52,973 nucleotides of DNA. Origin: Candidatus Kaiserbacteria bacterium CG10_big_fil_rev_8_21_14_0_10_56_12 (GTDB lineage Bacteria; Patescibacteriota; Minisyncoccia; Phycocordibacterales; Phycocordibacteraceae). Of the stretch, positions 32,714-41,199 are shown one piece after another. Both the position numbers and the translations under genes were made by a program. Positions within the stretch are counted from its first letter, which is position 1; each line of letters opens with the position of its first letter. The notes under the pieces are model-generated. The model made no database searches. It saw only the letters and a program-made list of their open reading frames with translations, and was not told the origin of the DNA. The DNA lies in the NCBI GenBank assembly GCA_002773355.1, contig PFBL01000021.1, positions 6,734 through 59,706 on the forward strand. Direction: 5' to 3'.

Positions 32714-33427
32714 ATGACACACACGGCACATCCCTACGCACACCGTCTTGGAATCATCCGTGGATGGAGGAGTCGCTGGTTTGCGGGCGACAAGAAGAGC
32801 TATCGTGAAAATATTCAAGTTGATGAAACCATTCGTCGCTTCTTGACCAAGCGCCTACGCGGCTCATACACGAGCAGTATCGAGATCGAGCGTTCGGCGA
32901 GTGAATTGCACGTGGTGATCTCCACAGCCCGCCCGGGTATTGTGATCGGACGTTCTGGAGAAAACGCCGCAAAACTTCGTAAAGAGCTGGCGGCAGTGGT
33001 GCGTACCGTCGCTCCAGACGATCGTCGCACACTCAAGCTCGACGTCAACGAGATACGTCAGGCAGAAGCAGATGCGGCCGTGGTTGCCTACATGGTGGCA
33101 GAGGGCCTCGAGAAGCGCATGCCTTTTCGCCGCGTGCTTAAGCAAACCATCGAGAAGGTCATGGCGGTTAAAGAGGTCGAGGGGGTACGTATCGCCGTCT
33201 CAGGTCGTCTCGGTGGCGCTGACATGAGCCGTAAAGAGCAGCTCCGCAAGGGCCGCATTCCTCTCCAAACGTTCGCGGCGGATATCGATTTTGCACAGGA
33301 GCGCGCCTACCTTTCCTATGGCGTGATTGGCATCAAGGTCTGGATCTACAAAGGAAACATCTACGATAAAAAAACTGTAGCAAAGCCACTTGCACAGCGA
33401 GTAATGTCCAACGGACAGAGCGCCTAA
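32714..33427 (+). CDS. rpsC: Small ribosomal subunit protein uS3
   Basis: Part of the mRNA entry site. The 237-aa product has HPYAHRLGIIRGWRSRWF, the KH-domain motif PGIVIGRSGENAAKLRKEL, and a C-terminal domain with ISGRLGGADMSRKEQ-like sequence (read here as VSGRLGGADMSRKEQLRKGR) and YGVIGIKVWIYKG. The intergenic space to rplV is TCTTTT, without Shine-Dalgarno. Confidence 0.97.
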   Translation: MTHTAHPYAHRLGIIRGWRSRWFAGDKKSYRENIQVDETIRRFLTKRLRGSYTSSIEIERSASELHVVISTARPGIVIGRSGENAAKLRKELAAVVRTVAPDDRRTLKLDVNEIRQAEADAAVVAYMVAEGLEKRMPFRRVLKQTIEKVMAVKEVEGVRIAVSGRLGGADMSRKEQLRKGRIPLQTFAADIDFAQERAYLSYGVIGIKVWIYKGNIYDKKTVAKPLAQRVMSNGQSA

Positions 33428-33433
33428 TCTCTT

Positions 33434-33856
33434 ATGTTATTTCCTAAAAAAGCAAAGCATCGCAAATGGCAAACACAGCGCAAGAGCGCACGGCGTTTGG
33501 CGCGCCCAGACACGCGGGGGACGACGGTTGCCTTCGGCTCGTTTGGTCTCAAGGCACTTACGAGTTCACGTATGACAAGCAACCAGATTGAGGCGGCACG
33601 AAAGGTGCTCACCCGCGCTACCGCCAAGACAGGCAAGCTCTGGATCCGTATTTTTCCCGACCGTCCGGTTACAGCCAAGCCCGCAGAAGTCGGCATGGGT
33701 AAGGGTAAGGGAGATCCGAAGCACTATGTGTTTGAGGTACGTCCGGGACGGGTGCTCTTCGAGCTCGACGGCGTCGCCGAGGATGTGGCCCGCGCCGCTC
33801 TGCGTCGCGCGGGGATGAAGCTCCCGGTGAATACGTCAGTAATCGCGCGCCGCTAG
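33434..33856 (+). CDS. rplP: Large ribosomal subunit protein uL16
   Basis: Positions tRNA in the A and P sites. The 140-aa sequence opens with LFPKKAKHRKWQ, has FGLKALTSSRMTSNQIEAAR and KTGKLWIRIFPDRPVTAKPAEVGMGKGKG split over the central region, and ends with LPVNTSVIARR. It starts 6 nt after rpsC. Confidence 0.97.
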   Translation: MLFPKKAKHRKWQTQRKSARRLARPDTRGTTVAFGSFGLKALTSSRMTSNQIEAARKVLTRATAKTGKLWIRIFPDRPVTAKPAEVGMGKGKGDPKHYVFEVRPGRVLFELDGVAEDVARAALRRAGMKLPVNTSVIARR

Positions 33857-33862
33857 ACTTTT

Positions 33863-34069
33863 ATGACAAAAAAGAACACAATCAACACCTTGGGAGATGC
33901 TGAACTCGAGAAGATGCTCGAGGAAACTCGTGCCGCACTGCGTACCGAACGGTTTGCTGCCGCCGGAGCCCGCCCCAAGGACCCAAATGCGCCAGCAAAG
34001 ATGCGTAAGACCATTGCGCGCATTTTGACAGAACAGCACGCTCGCAAGACCAAAGCGCCCACAATCTAA
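33863..34069 (+). CDS. rpmC: Large ribosomal subunit protein uL29
   Basis: A two-helix tunnel-exit protein, 68 aa. It has the family LGDAELEKMLEETRAALRTERF helix and the second helix around KMRKTIARILTEQHARK. Between them is a slightly long AAAGARPKDPN-type linker. It lies between rplP and rpsQ as in the standard operon. Confidence 0.92.
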   Translation: MTKKNTINTLGDAELEKMLEETRAALRTERFAAAGARPKDPNAPAKMRKTIARILTEQHARKTKAPTI

Positions 34070-34072
34070 ATT

Positions 34073-34321
34073 ATGGAAAAGAACACCGCACGTCCCCAAT
34101 CATTTGTTGGAACTGTCGTTAAGACGGCGATGACTGATACGGCCACAGTCCGTGTTGATCGTTATGAAAAGCACCCCAAATACAAGAAGTACCGTACCCT
34201 TTCAAAGAAATATTTGGTTCACAACCCTGGTAACACCGCTCAGGTGGGAGATCGAGTGACGATCGTGGCGGTACGACCTGTCTCGAAGAACAAGTCCTTC
34301 GCCATTCAGATGGCCAAATAA
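34073..34321 (+). CDS. rpsQ: Small ribosomal subunit protein uS17
   Basis: An OB-fold 16S-binding protein, 82 aa. FVGTVVKTAMTDTATVRVDRY, HPKYKKYRTLSKKYLVHNP and GDRVTIVAVRPVSKNKSF are characteristic. It follows rpmC after 3 nt, with a leader too short for a Shine-Dalgarno outside the upstream gene. Confidence 0.96.
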   Translation: MEKNTARPQSFVGTVVKTAMTDTATVRVDRYEKHPKYKKYRTLSKKYLVHNPGNTAQVGDRVTIVAVRPVSKNKSFAIQMAK

Positions 34322-34322
34322 T

Positions 34323-34700
34323 ATGTTGCAGACCCAATCCATCGTTAAGGTAGCAGACAACTCGGGCGGCAAGATCGCACGTGTGTTCAAGGTGCCGGGA
34401 GGCTCCAAACGTCGCTACGCGCGCATTGGAGATGTGGTCATTGTGTCCATTCAAACAGCCGAACCGCGTAAGGCGGTAAAAAAGAAGGACATTTTCCGTG
34501 CCGTCGTCGTCCGTCAGACCAAGCCATTCGCCCGCAAAGACGGCTCATACATTCGTTTCGACGAGAACGCCGTGGTACTCATCGAGAAGCAGGGCAAGGA
34601 CATGGGACCGAAGGGCAACCGCGTGTTTGGGCCCGTACCGCGGGAGCTCTCCGAGCGCGGATGGCACACGATTTCCTCCCTTGCGCCGGAGGTCGTATAA
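34323..34700 (+). CDS. rplN: Large ribosomal subunit protein uL14
   Basis: Forms an intersubunit bridge. The 125-aa protein has [52 protein letters not shown] and [25 protein letters not shown]. One nucleotide separates it from rpsQ. Slightly longer than the usual 122 aa. Confidence 0.97.
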   Translation: MLQTQSIVKVADNSGGKIARVFKVPGGSKRRYARIGDVVIVSIQTAEPRKAVKKKDIFRAVVVRQTKPFARKDGSYIRFDENAVVLIEKQGKDMGPKGNRVFGPVPRELSERGWHTISSLAPEVV

Positions 34701-34710
34701 CTATATCGGT

Positions 34711-34929
34711 ATGCACATAAAGAAAGGCGACACAGTCAAGGTAATCTCCGGGAAGGACAAAGGTAAGTTCGGGGTGGTACTGCGTGCATTGCCGAGCGAG
34801 AATCGTGTCGTGGTTGAAGGCGTTGCGGTAGCTAAGCGTCACACGAAGGGTCGCTCAGGCGAGGTTGGACGTATCGTCGAGCGTCCACGCGCGATCGATG
34901 CTTCAAATGTTGCCCACGTAGAAAAATAA
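34711..34929 (+). CDS. rplX: Large ribosomal subunit protein uL24, short form
   Basis: An assembly initiator near the tunnel exit. The KOW motif is intact ([20 protein letters not shown]), followed by [15 protein letters not shown] and [18 protein letters not shown]. It stops there, so the family's C-terminal 25-30 residues are missing (72 aa versus about 103). The ATG at 34711 lies 10 nt after rplN; an upstream reading frame overlapping rplN is only a shadow. Confidence 0.92.
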   Translation: MHIKKGDTVKVISGKDKGKFGVVLRALPSENRVVVEGVAVAKRHTKGRSGEVGRIVERPRAIDASNVAHVEK

Positions 34930-34931
34930 TC

Positions 34932-35483
34932 ATGAGTATTTCAAAACAACGCCAGCAAGAAGCCTATGCCGCACTCGCGGAGACCTTTGGCTATACGAGC
35001 CCGATGCAGGGTCCGCGTATTAATAAGGTGGTCGTGTCGACAGGGGTCGGCAAGAAGCGCGACAAGAAGCAGATCGAGCTCATCTCGGACCGTCTTTCAA
35101 AAATTACGGGCCAAAAGCCGTCAGAGCGTGCGGCAACGATGTCGATCGCCTCGTTCAAGCTTCGCGAGGGGGAGATTGTTGGTCTCCAGGTCACGCTACG
35201 CGGCACGCGTATGTACGACTTTCTCGACAAGCTCATTCACGTAGCACTCCCGCGCACGCGAGACTTCCGCGGTCTTTCTGCCAAGTCGATCGACGAGATG
35301 GGCAACATGACCGTGGGACTCAAGGAGAGCACCATCTTCCCCGAGACCTCAGACGAAGACCTCAAGGATGTGTTTGGACTCGCGGTGACTATCGTCACGA
35401 CGGCCAAGTCGAAGGCCGAAGCCGAGGCATTCTTCCGTCATCTGGGCATGCCGCTCATCGTTGACTCGAGCGTAAAACGCTGA
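34932..35483 (+). CDS. rplE: Large ribosomal subunit protein uL5
   Basis: Binds 5S rRNA and contacts P-site tRNA. The 183-aa product shows PRINKVVVSTGVG, ITGQKPSERAA, FKLREGEIVGLQVTLRGTRMYDFL split by normal spacing, RDFRGLSAKSIDEMGNMTVG and a C-terminal TAKSKAEAEAFFRHLGMP. It starts 2 nt after the rplX stop. Confidence 0.97.
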   Translation: MSISKQRQQEAYAALAETFGYTSPMQGPRINKVVVSTGVGKKRDKKQIELISDRLSKITGQKPSERAATMSIASFKLREGEIVGLQVTLRGTRMYDFLDKLIHVALPRTRDFRGLSAKSIDEMGNMTVGLKESTIFPETSDEDLKDVFGLAVTIVTTAKSKAEAEAFFRHLGMPLIVDSSVKR

Positions 35484-35519
35484 TATTCTGAGCACACGCT
35501 CCTCGGAGCTTTATTTTTT
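35484..35519 (+). promoter_or_regulatory. Hairpin with T-tract in front of rpsN
   Basis: The short stem gctc-ctcg-gagc (about 35500-35511) is followed by TTTATTTTTT and then directly by the rpsN ATG. It resembles a weak terminator or pause inside the spc operon. Confidence 0.35.
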
Positions 35520-35789
35520 ATGGCCAAAAAATCGCAACTCGCCCGACAGAACAAGAAGGAAAAGCTGGTTAAAAAGTACGCGGCAAAGCGTGCGGCTTTG
35601 AAGGCGGCTGGCGATATGGAAGGTTTGCAGAAGCTCCCCAGGAACTCATCGCCCGTGCGCCTCAAGAATCGCTGTGCGATCTCAGGACGCTCACGAGGGT
35701 ATATGCGCACCTTTGGCCTCTCACGGATCCAATTCCGCGAGCTCGCACTCGAAGGGCGCATCCCGGGCGTAAAGAAGGCATCATGGTAA
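35520..35789 (+). CDS. rpsN: Small ribosomal subunit protein uS14
   Basis: A 30S head protein, 89 aa, of the long form without zinc fingers: [21 protein letters not shown] carries only one Cys. [21 protein letters not shown] opens it and IPGVKKASW closes it. A weak hairpin and T-tract precede it, and its stop overlaps the rpsH start. Confidence 0.96.
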   Translation: MAKKSQLARQNKKEKLVKKYAAKRAALKAAGDMEGLQKLPRNSSPVRLKNRCAISGRSRGYMRTFGLSRIQFRELALEGRIPGVKKASW

Positions 35790-36187
35790 CCGACCGCGTT
35801 GGAGATTTTATCATTCGTTTGCAAAACGCTTCTGCGGTAGGTAAGCGCGACGTGCAGGTTGCATACTCTGGGTATCTGTTGGCCATCGCACACAAATTAA
35901 AAGAACTCGGGTTCATCGAAAGCGTGGAGGTCAAAGAAAAGGATTCTGCAGGGATACGCAAGAACATACTGGTTACTCTTGCGTATAACGACCAAGGAGT
36001 TCCTCGATTGCAGGGCGTGCGACGGGTGAGCAAGCCCGGGCGACGTCTCTACGCCCCGCACACCTCTGCGCACCGCGTTCGCGGAGGCGTGGGCGCGCGA
36101 CTCATTTCAACCTCAGCGGGCATTCTCTCTGACAAGGAAGCGCAGACACAAAAGATTGGTGGTGAGAACCTGTTCGAAATCTGGTAG
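35783..36187 (+). CDS. rpsH: Small ribosomal subunit protein uS8
   Basis: A central-domain 16S binder, and in E. coli the spc-operon repressor. The 134-aa product begins [15 protein letters not shown], has [25 protein letters not shown] in blocks, and [13 protein letters not shown] near the C terminus, ending GENLFEIW. The start overlaps rpsN by 7 nt, suggesting coupling. Confidence 0.96.
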   Translation: MVTDRVGDFIIRLQNASAVGKRDVQVAYSGYLLAIAHKLKELGFIESVEVKEKDSAGIRKNILVTLAYNDQGVPRLQGVRRVSKPGRRLYAPHTSAHRVRGGVGARLISTSAGILSDKEAQTQKIGGENLFEIW

Positions 36188-36189
36188 CT

Positions 36190-36720
36190 ATGAGTCGTCT
36201 CGCAAAAAAACCAATCGCAGCGGGGAAAGCCGAAGTGTCGGTTGCTGGGGGTACGCTCACGGTGAAAGGCTCCAAGGGGACCTTGACGAAAAGGGTGCAT
36301 CCGACAATCAGTATCGTCGTTGACGACACTGGTATCGTCGTCACGCCAAAGGACTCGTCACGCCTGGCGAAGGCGCTAACGGGCACCTTTGCCTCACACG
36401 TCCGTAATATGGTTCAGGGCGTGGAGACACCTTTTACCAAAACGTTGGTTCTCGAGGGCGTGGGGTATCGCATGGAATTAAAGGGTAAGGAGCTCGTACT
36501 GAGCGTCGGCTTCTCTCATACGGTCTCGCTCACGGTCCCGGACGACGTGACCGCAACGCTTGAGAAGAACACCCTGACCCTCTCGAGCTACAACAAAGAA
36601 TCGGTTGGGCAATTTGCGGCCAACGTGCGTCGCGTCAAGAAGCCTGAGCCATATCTTGGCAAGGGCATCCGCTATTCTGATGAAGTGGTACGCCGAAAAC
36701 AAGGCAAGAAAGCAGTATAA
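36190..36720 (+). CDS. rplF: Large ribosomal subunit protein uL6
   Basis: Sits near the GTPase-associated centre. The 176-aa protein has two repeated domains; MSRLAKKPIAAG, GTFASHVRNMVQGVETPFTKTLVLEGVGYR in blocks, and the hallmark PEPYLGKGIRYSDEVVRRK near the C terminus. It starts 2 nt after rpsH. Confidence 0.97.
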   Translation: MSRLAKKPIAAGKAEVSVAGGTLTVKGSKGTLTKRVHPTISIVVDDTGIVVTPKDSSRLAKALTGTFASHVRNMVQGVETPFTKTLVLEGVGYRMELKGKELVLSVGFSHTVSLTVPDDVTATLEKNTLTLSSYNKESVGQFAANVRRVKKPEPYLGKGIRYSDEVVRRKQGKKAV

Positions 36721-36726
36721 ACATCT

Positions 36727-37077
36727 ATGAACCACGGACCAAAAAGCAAATCGGAGCTACGCGTACACAGACACGCGCGTGTTCGCGCACGTATCACTGG
36801 GACTAAAGAGCGACCACGCCTCGCGGTGTACCGCAGTAACCGCTTTATCTCAGCACAACTCATAGACGACTCGGTGGGCAAGACTATTGCCGCGGCCCAC
36901 GGACGAGAATGTAAGGGCGCGGCCTCGGCCCAAGCGCGCTTTGTTGGCGAGACGATGGCGTCGAAGGCTAAGGCCGCGGGCGTGACGACGGTCGTGTTCG
37001 ATCGTGCGGGGTATCGCTACACAGGGCAAGTGAAGACACTTGCCGATGCGGCTCGCGAAGGCGGATTAATTTTCTAA
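36727..37077 (+). CDS. rplR: Large ribosomal subunit protein uL18
   Basis: Binds 5S rRNA in the central protuberance. The 116-aa sequence has RARITGTKERPRLAVYRSNRFISAQLIDD-type blocks, KAAGVTTVVFDRAGYRYTGQVK and a C-terminal LADAAREGGLIF. It starts 6 nt after rplF. Confidence 0.96.
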   Translation: MNHGPKSKSELRVHRHARVRARITGTKERPRLAVYRSNRFISAQLIDDSVGKTIAAAHGRECKGAASAQARFVGETMASKAKAAGVTTVVFDRAGYRYTGQVKTLADAAREGGLIF

Positions 37078-37083
37078 TCGACT

Positions 37084-37674
37084 ATGGATACCATGCATGA
37101 ACCATCATCCAAGAAGCCAGACGCAGCACCGGCAACAGCAATCACGCCGAACGAGCCAGCGACCCGTACGCGAGACGAGCGCGCGCCACGTACTGCAATG
37201 CGTGGACGCGCCCCGCGTTCTCGTGCCCCACGAGAACGCGGCGAGTTTGACTCGGTAACTATCGACGTGCGACGCGTCGCACGTGTTATGGCCGGCGGAC
37301 GACGCTTTAGCTTCAGTCTGGTTATTGTGGTGGGCGACAAAAAGGGGCGTGTAGGTGTTGGCTTGGGGAAGGGCGCAGATACGGCCCTTGCGATTGAGAA
37401 GGCCACGCGCGATGCGCAGAAGCGCCTCTTCACGATTGTACGCACCAAGAATAACTCAATTCCACACGCTGTTCTGGCAAAATATGCGTCCTCAACAGTG
37501 GAGATAATCCCCTCCAAGGGGCGGGGCCTCGTTGCCGGCTCTGCGGTGCGTACGGTGCTTGATCTTGCTGGCGTCACAGATGTGGTAACGAAGATCCACA
37601 CCCGTTCGAAGAACAAGCTCACGATCGCGCGGGCCACGGTCGCAGCTCTCAAGAAGCTTTCTGTGACAAAATAA
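37084..37674 (+). CDS. rpsE: Small ribosomal subunit protein uS5
   Basis: Shapes the mRNA entry channel and affects accuracy. The double-stranded-RNA-binding fold begins near residue 55 (FDSVTIDVRRVARVMAGGRR), followed by VVGDKKGRVGVGLGKGADTALAIEKATRDA in blocks and GRGLVAGSAVRTVLDLAGVTDV. A Pro/Ala/Arg-rich N-terminal extension of about 40 residues makes it 196 aa rather than about 166. The ATG at 37093 is an alternative start. rplO follows after 4 nt: no rpmD gene lies between. Confidence 0.95.
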   Translation: MDTMHEPSSKKPDAAPATAITPNEPATRTRDERAPRTAMRGRAPRSRAPRERGEFDSVTIDVRRVARVMAGGRRFSFSLVIVVGDKKGRVGVGLGKGADTALAIEKATRDAQKRLFTIVRTKNNSIPHAVLAKYASSTVEIIPSKGRGLVAGSAVRTVLDLAGVTDVVTKIHTRSKNKLTIARATVAALKKLSVTK

Positions 37675-37678
37675 TTTT

Positions 37679-38122
37679 ATGCAACTACACACGCTTACAT
37701 CTGCAACCAAACGACACATCCCCGAACCGGTTGGCCGGGGAGGTAAACGAGGCAAAACCAGTGGTCGCGGGGGAAAGGGACAGACGGCCCGAGCGGGCCA
37801 CAAAATCCGTCCTGAGGTCCGTGATCAGATCAAGAAGATACCGAAGCGTCGGGGACACGGTAAGAACCGTGCGCACACCGTGCGTAGCGAACGCTTGGTA
37901 TATGCGGGAGTGAACCTGGCGACGCTCGAAGCGCACTATAAGGCGGGTGAGACAGTCTCACCGGCATCACTGCTCGCCAAAGGATTGGTTCGTCGCACCA
38001 AAGGCCGCGTCCCAAAGGTCAAGATCCTCGGCACGGGCACACTCTCGCAGAAGCTGGTTGTGAAAAACTGCACACTGTCAGCGAGCGCGCGTGTAGCGCT
38101 TGGCCTTAAGGAAAATGCTTAA
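37679..38122 (+). CDS. rplO: Large ribosomal subunit protein uL15
   Basis: A late 50S assembly protein, 147 aa. It carries the Gly-rich GRGGKRGKTSGRGGKGQTARAG region in its first 45 residues, then KKIPKRRGHGKNRAHTV and the C-terminal KILGTGTLSQKLVVKNCTLSASA. The last 8 nt overlap the start of secY, suggesting translational coupling. Confidence 0.96.
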   Translation: MQLHTLTSATKRHIPEPVGRGGKRGKTSGRGGKGQTARAGHKIRPEVRDQIKKIPKRRGHGKNRAHTVRSERLVYAGVNLATLEAHYKAGETVSPASLLAKGLVRRTKGRVPKVKILGTGTLSQKLVVKNCTLSASARVALGLKENA

Positions 38123-39389
38123 TTCATTTATACGAAAATTACAGCTGGCATTTGGCGACACTGAGATACGCCGCCGCATGTTCTTCCTAGCGGGGGCACT
38201 TGCCCTCTTCCGTCTCCTCGCGGCGGTCCCGATCCCTGGCGTTGACCACAACGCCCTCGCCGCCTTCTTTGCACAGAATCAGTTCTTCGGTCTCCTGAAT
38301 CTCTTCTCTGGTGGCGGCCTCGCGCAACTTTCGATTGTGATGCTCGGCGTCGGTCCTTATATCACTGCATCAATTATCATGCAGCTCGGCACGATCGTGT
38401 TCCCTCAGGTGAAGGAGGCCTATTTTGAAGAGGGGGAGGCGGGTCGCGCAAAATTTATTCAATGGAGCCGATTGCTCTGCATCCCGATCGCGGTGCTCCA
38501 GTCAGTCGCCTTCCTCTTCTTGCTGGAGAGTCAGGGGGTCATCGCGCATCTCGGGTCAGTCGCCTTCGTGGCAAACATCTCGATCATTGTTGCTGGCTCG
38601 ACCCTCTTGATGTGGCTCGGTGAGTTGGTCACAGAGTTCGGTATTGGGAACGGCGTATCACTCATCATCCTCGCGGGCATTCTTGCACGCGTGCCCTCAA
38701 GCATCTCAGAAGCCATCTTCGCCTCATCGGCGGCCAACATTCCAGCGTACCTAGCCTTCTTGGTCCTTGCCCTCGCTATGATCTATGCGGTGGTGGTGGT
38801 GTCTGACGCTGAGCGCTCGATACCGATCGCCTACGCACGCGCGACGCGCGGCGTAGCGATGCAACAGGGCGCGGCAACCTACCTCCCGATCCGTCTCTTG
38901 CAGGCCGGTGTAATCCCCATCATCTTCGCTCTCTCGCTATTGTTACTGCCTCAGATGGCGCTGTCTGCGGTCAGCGCGCTCCATATACCGATTGCGACCA
39001 GCGCCGCCGCCTGGTACTCAGCATTTCTCTCCAACCCGTGGAAATACGGTGCGATTTACTTCATCCTGGTGGTGATATTTACCTACTTCTATACGGCAGT
39101 GACCTTCGAGCCGCACCGCGTGGCAGAGAACTTGCAGAAGACAGGAGCCTTCGTCCCTGGGGTACGACCGGGACGCGAGACGGAAGAATTTATTCACAAC
39201 GTCGTCAACCGCGTGACGCTCCCCGGCGCAGTTTTCCTGGGTCTGATTGCGGTCGCACCATCCATCATCCAAGGGATTACGGGTATCACGACACTGGTGC
39301 TCGGCGGCACCGCACTCCTCATCGCAGTGCAGGTGGCACTCGAGCTTGCTCAGAAAGTCGACGCCCAAGTGTCGTTACGGGAGTATTAG
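38115..39389 (+). CDS. secY: Preprotein translocase subunit SecY
   Basis: The channel subunit of the Sec translocon. The 424-aa protein has ten hydrophobic segments. Signature regions include FRLLAAVPIPGVD at helix 1, the plug-side segment after FGLLNLFSGGGLAQLSIVMLGVGPYITASI, FGIGNGVSLIILAGI, and TYFYTAVTFEP with a following GAFVPGVRPGRETEEFI cytosolic loop. The ATG at 38115 overlaps the end of rplO; an in-frame TTG at 38100 is less likely. It ends the ribosomal cluster; adk and map come later, after unrelated genes. Confidence 0.97.
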   Translation: MLNSFIRKLQLAFGDTEIRRRMFFLAGALALFRLLAAVPIPGVDHNALAAFFAQNQFFGLLNLFSGGGLAQLSIVMLGVGPYITASIIMQLGTIVFPQVKEAYFEEGEAGRAKFIQWSRLLCIPIAVLQSVAFLFLLESQGVIAHLGSVAFVANISIIVAGSTLLMWLGELVTEFGIGNGVSLIILAGILARVPSSISEAIFASSAANIPAYLAFLVLALAMIYAVVVVSDAERSIPIAYARATRGVAMQQGAATYLPIRLLQAGVIPIIFALSLLLLPQMALSAVSALHIPIATSAAAWYSAFLSNPWKYGAIYFILVVIFTYFYTAVTFEPHRVAENLQKTGAFVPGVRPGRETEEFIHNVVNRVTLPGAVFLGLIAVAPSIIQGITGITTLVLGGTALLIAVQVALELAQKVDAQVSLREY

Positions 39390-39425
39390 CCCGCACTCTC
39401 TACGGTGCGGTGATATACTCTCGTC

Positions 39426-40166
39426 ATGACTTCAGAAACCATGCCTGGGAATCGAGAAGCAATGCCAAAGCTGCTGGCTCGAATCACATTTTCACGGCAC
39501 GAGGAGACGAATTACACGGGTATCGGAAGGGATATAACCGATCGAGGAGTAGAGCGAGCCAGAATGAAAGGGCGGGCGATCGCTAAAGAAAAGGGAGCGC
39601 CCGTCTTTTATGCGCACTCCCCTCGAGAGCGCGCCAGAGGTACAGCCGAATCGATCGCAGAAGGAGTTCAAGAGGCGCTGGGCGACGATCGCGCGGCTTT
39701 TTGGATGGAATCACCTGGGCTACGAAGCACAGACTTTTACGATGAAGAGTTCCGAACGCATCTTCAGGAAGTGCTTGGCGACTCGCAAGAGGCGTGGGCG
39801 AAGGCGCATTACAACCGACCTGAGTACTATAACAACCCGGGCAAGCTCGAAACAAACGAGGACCGCAGAGCGCGATTGTATGATGAGATGGGAAAGCTCC
39901 TCCGTTTTTTAGAAAAGCAAGAAACACAAGATGAAGTGCCCCATCTTGTGTTCGTGTCGCACTATGAGCTCATAACACTTTTTTTGGACGACGTATTTGG
40001 AATTAATGCAATTGGCGGTCCGGATGCACCCACGTTCGGCGAACATATTGACATCGATGTCCAGCGCCCGCTCCCAAATGGCGATGTCCCGATGCAAGTT
40101 CACTACAATGGGCACACGCAGCGTGTCGTCTTCGACCGACAGCTTCGTCGAGTTGTCGCACCGTAG
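39426..40166 (+). CDS. Histidine phosphatase (phosphoglycerate-mutase-like) protein
   Basis: A 246-aa member of the histidine phosphatase superfamily, but substrate unknown. The phosphohistidine motif appears as FSRHEETNYTG, the second Arg in YAHSPRERARGTAESIAEG, and the second catalytic His in VFVSHYELI. The spacing of the latter and a large insertion (residues about 100-140) differ from metabolic phosphoglycerate mutase. TATACT (39414-39419) ends 6 nt before the ATG, so it is transcribed on its own as a leaderless mRNA. The broken kinase-like gene starts 2 nt after its stop. Confidence 0.8.
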   Translation: MTSETMPGNREAMPKLLARITFSRHEETNYTGIGRDITDRGVERARMKGRAIAKEKGAPVFYAHSPRERARGTAESIAEGVQEALGDDRAAFWMESPGLRSTDFYDEEFRTHLQEVLGDSQEAWAKAHYNRPEYYNNPGKLETNEDRRARLYDEMGKLLRFLEKQETQDEVPHLVFVSHYELITLFLDDVFGINAIGGPDAPTFGEHIDIDVQRPLPNGDVPMQVHYNGHTQRVVFDRQLRRVVAP

Positions 40167-40168
40167 AC

Positions 40169-41179
40169 ATGGTTTATTCACAGCGACCGCTTGTCAGACT
40201 TATTCAGGAGGGGCAGCTAACGGGCGAATCGGGGAAACCAGATCATGTTGAGACAGTCATCTCGAACGTCTTCCTTTTTTCGGACAAAGTATACAAAATC
40301 TATAAGAGCGATAATGATTTTTTTAATCGAAACTTTAACGATATTTCCGCTAAAGCAAGGCGATTTGACTTCACAACAGCGGATTTCGAATGGAACCATC
40401 AATTATCGCAAGAGGTATATACAGCATTGCGCGGGGTGCGCATTATTGAGAAGCGGTGTGCGTTCGTCGATGCGTTAGAGGAGGCATAGGAATTGGTTAT
40501 AGTTTCTAATAGAATGCCGCGTGGGACAACGGTGTTTGATCACTTGTGCAAGCAAGATCTCTCGAATGAAGACTTCTATGGCATCGGGTGGCAATTTGCT
40601 AAACGAGAAAAACGTTGCCGACAGACTACAGGCATTCAATACTCGTCCTTGAGGGCAGACATTGCAGAGAGACAAAAGGATTTGATGGATTGGCTTACTG
40701 ACGCCGAGGAACATTTGCCGGTCGATGAAAGGCAACAGTACGGAAAGACTCTTGCAGAGCTCGGTGCCCACGCATATGCCAATAGTGATGCGAAGGTATC
40801 AACGGGCCTCGATTTTCACAATCTTAATGCTTTTTACGTAAACAAAACATTACTTCCATTTGATACGTACTCGCCAAAAGATTCTTGGAGACTCGCACCG
40901 CCTTTTTTGAATATCTATCGTCTTGCCACAGACGTGTATGCGCTCGCCGGGAAAGCGGCATATACAGAAGTCTTAAAAGGCTACTTTGATCGAAGCGAAA
41001 CGGCTAAGCCGCAAGATGTGACTGAACGGTTCTTAGTACTGTACTCAGCCCTTATCATGGTGTCGTACCTCTACATGCTTGCTCGCACGGACGCAAATAA
41101 GCGAAATGCGGCCGATGTGTATATCGCATTCACCAGAAAATACGCCTGCAGACAGGCAGATTTTGTTGCGAAATTATAA
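40169..41179 (+). pseudogene. COG2187-like aminoglycoside-phosphotransferase-fold kinase, interrupted by an in-frame TAG
   Basis: Two parts in the same frame are separated by TAG at 40487-40489: 106 codons, then 229 more from Glu-Leu onward. The first part (HVETVISNVFLFSDKVYKIYK, then FNRNF-FDF) resembles the N-terminal lobe of COG2187 APH-like proteins, and the sequence right after the stop (VIVSNRMPRGTTVFDHL) reads as a direct continuation of that fold. The HxxxxN and DFD signature of the catalytic loop is not clearly seen. It may be a pseudogene, a sequencing error or a suppressed amber. Lower GC than its neighbours suggests transfer. Confidence 0.7.
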
Positions 41180-41193
41180 TCATCCCGTACACT
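41166..41193 (+). promoter_or_regulatory. gmk promoter
   Basis: TTGCGA (41166-41171), a 16-nt spacer and TACACT (41188-41193), 6 nt before the gmk ATG. It has both a TTGC-type -35 and the leaderless spacing. Confidence 0.6.
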
Positions 41194-41199
41194 CGTGAT

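Noticed and set aside
40169-41179. Two independent genes instead of one interrupted gene
   Set aside because: The second part has only a TTG near the stop, lacks a start signal and continues the same fold in the same frame.
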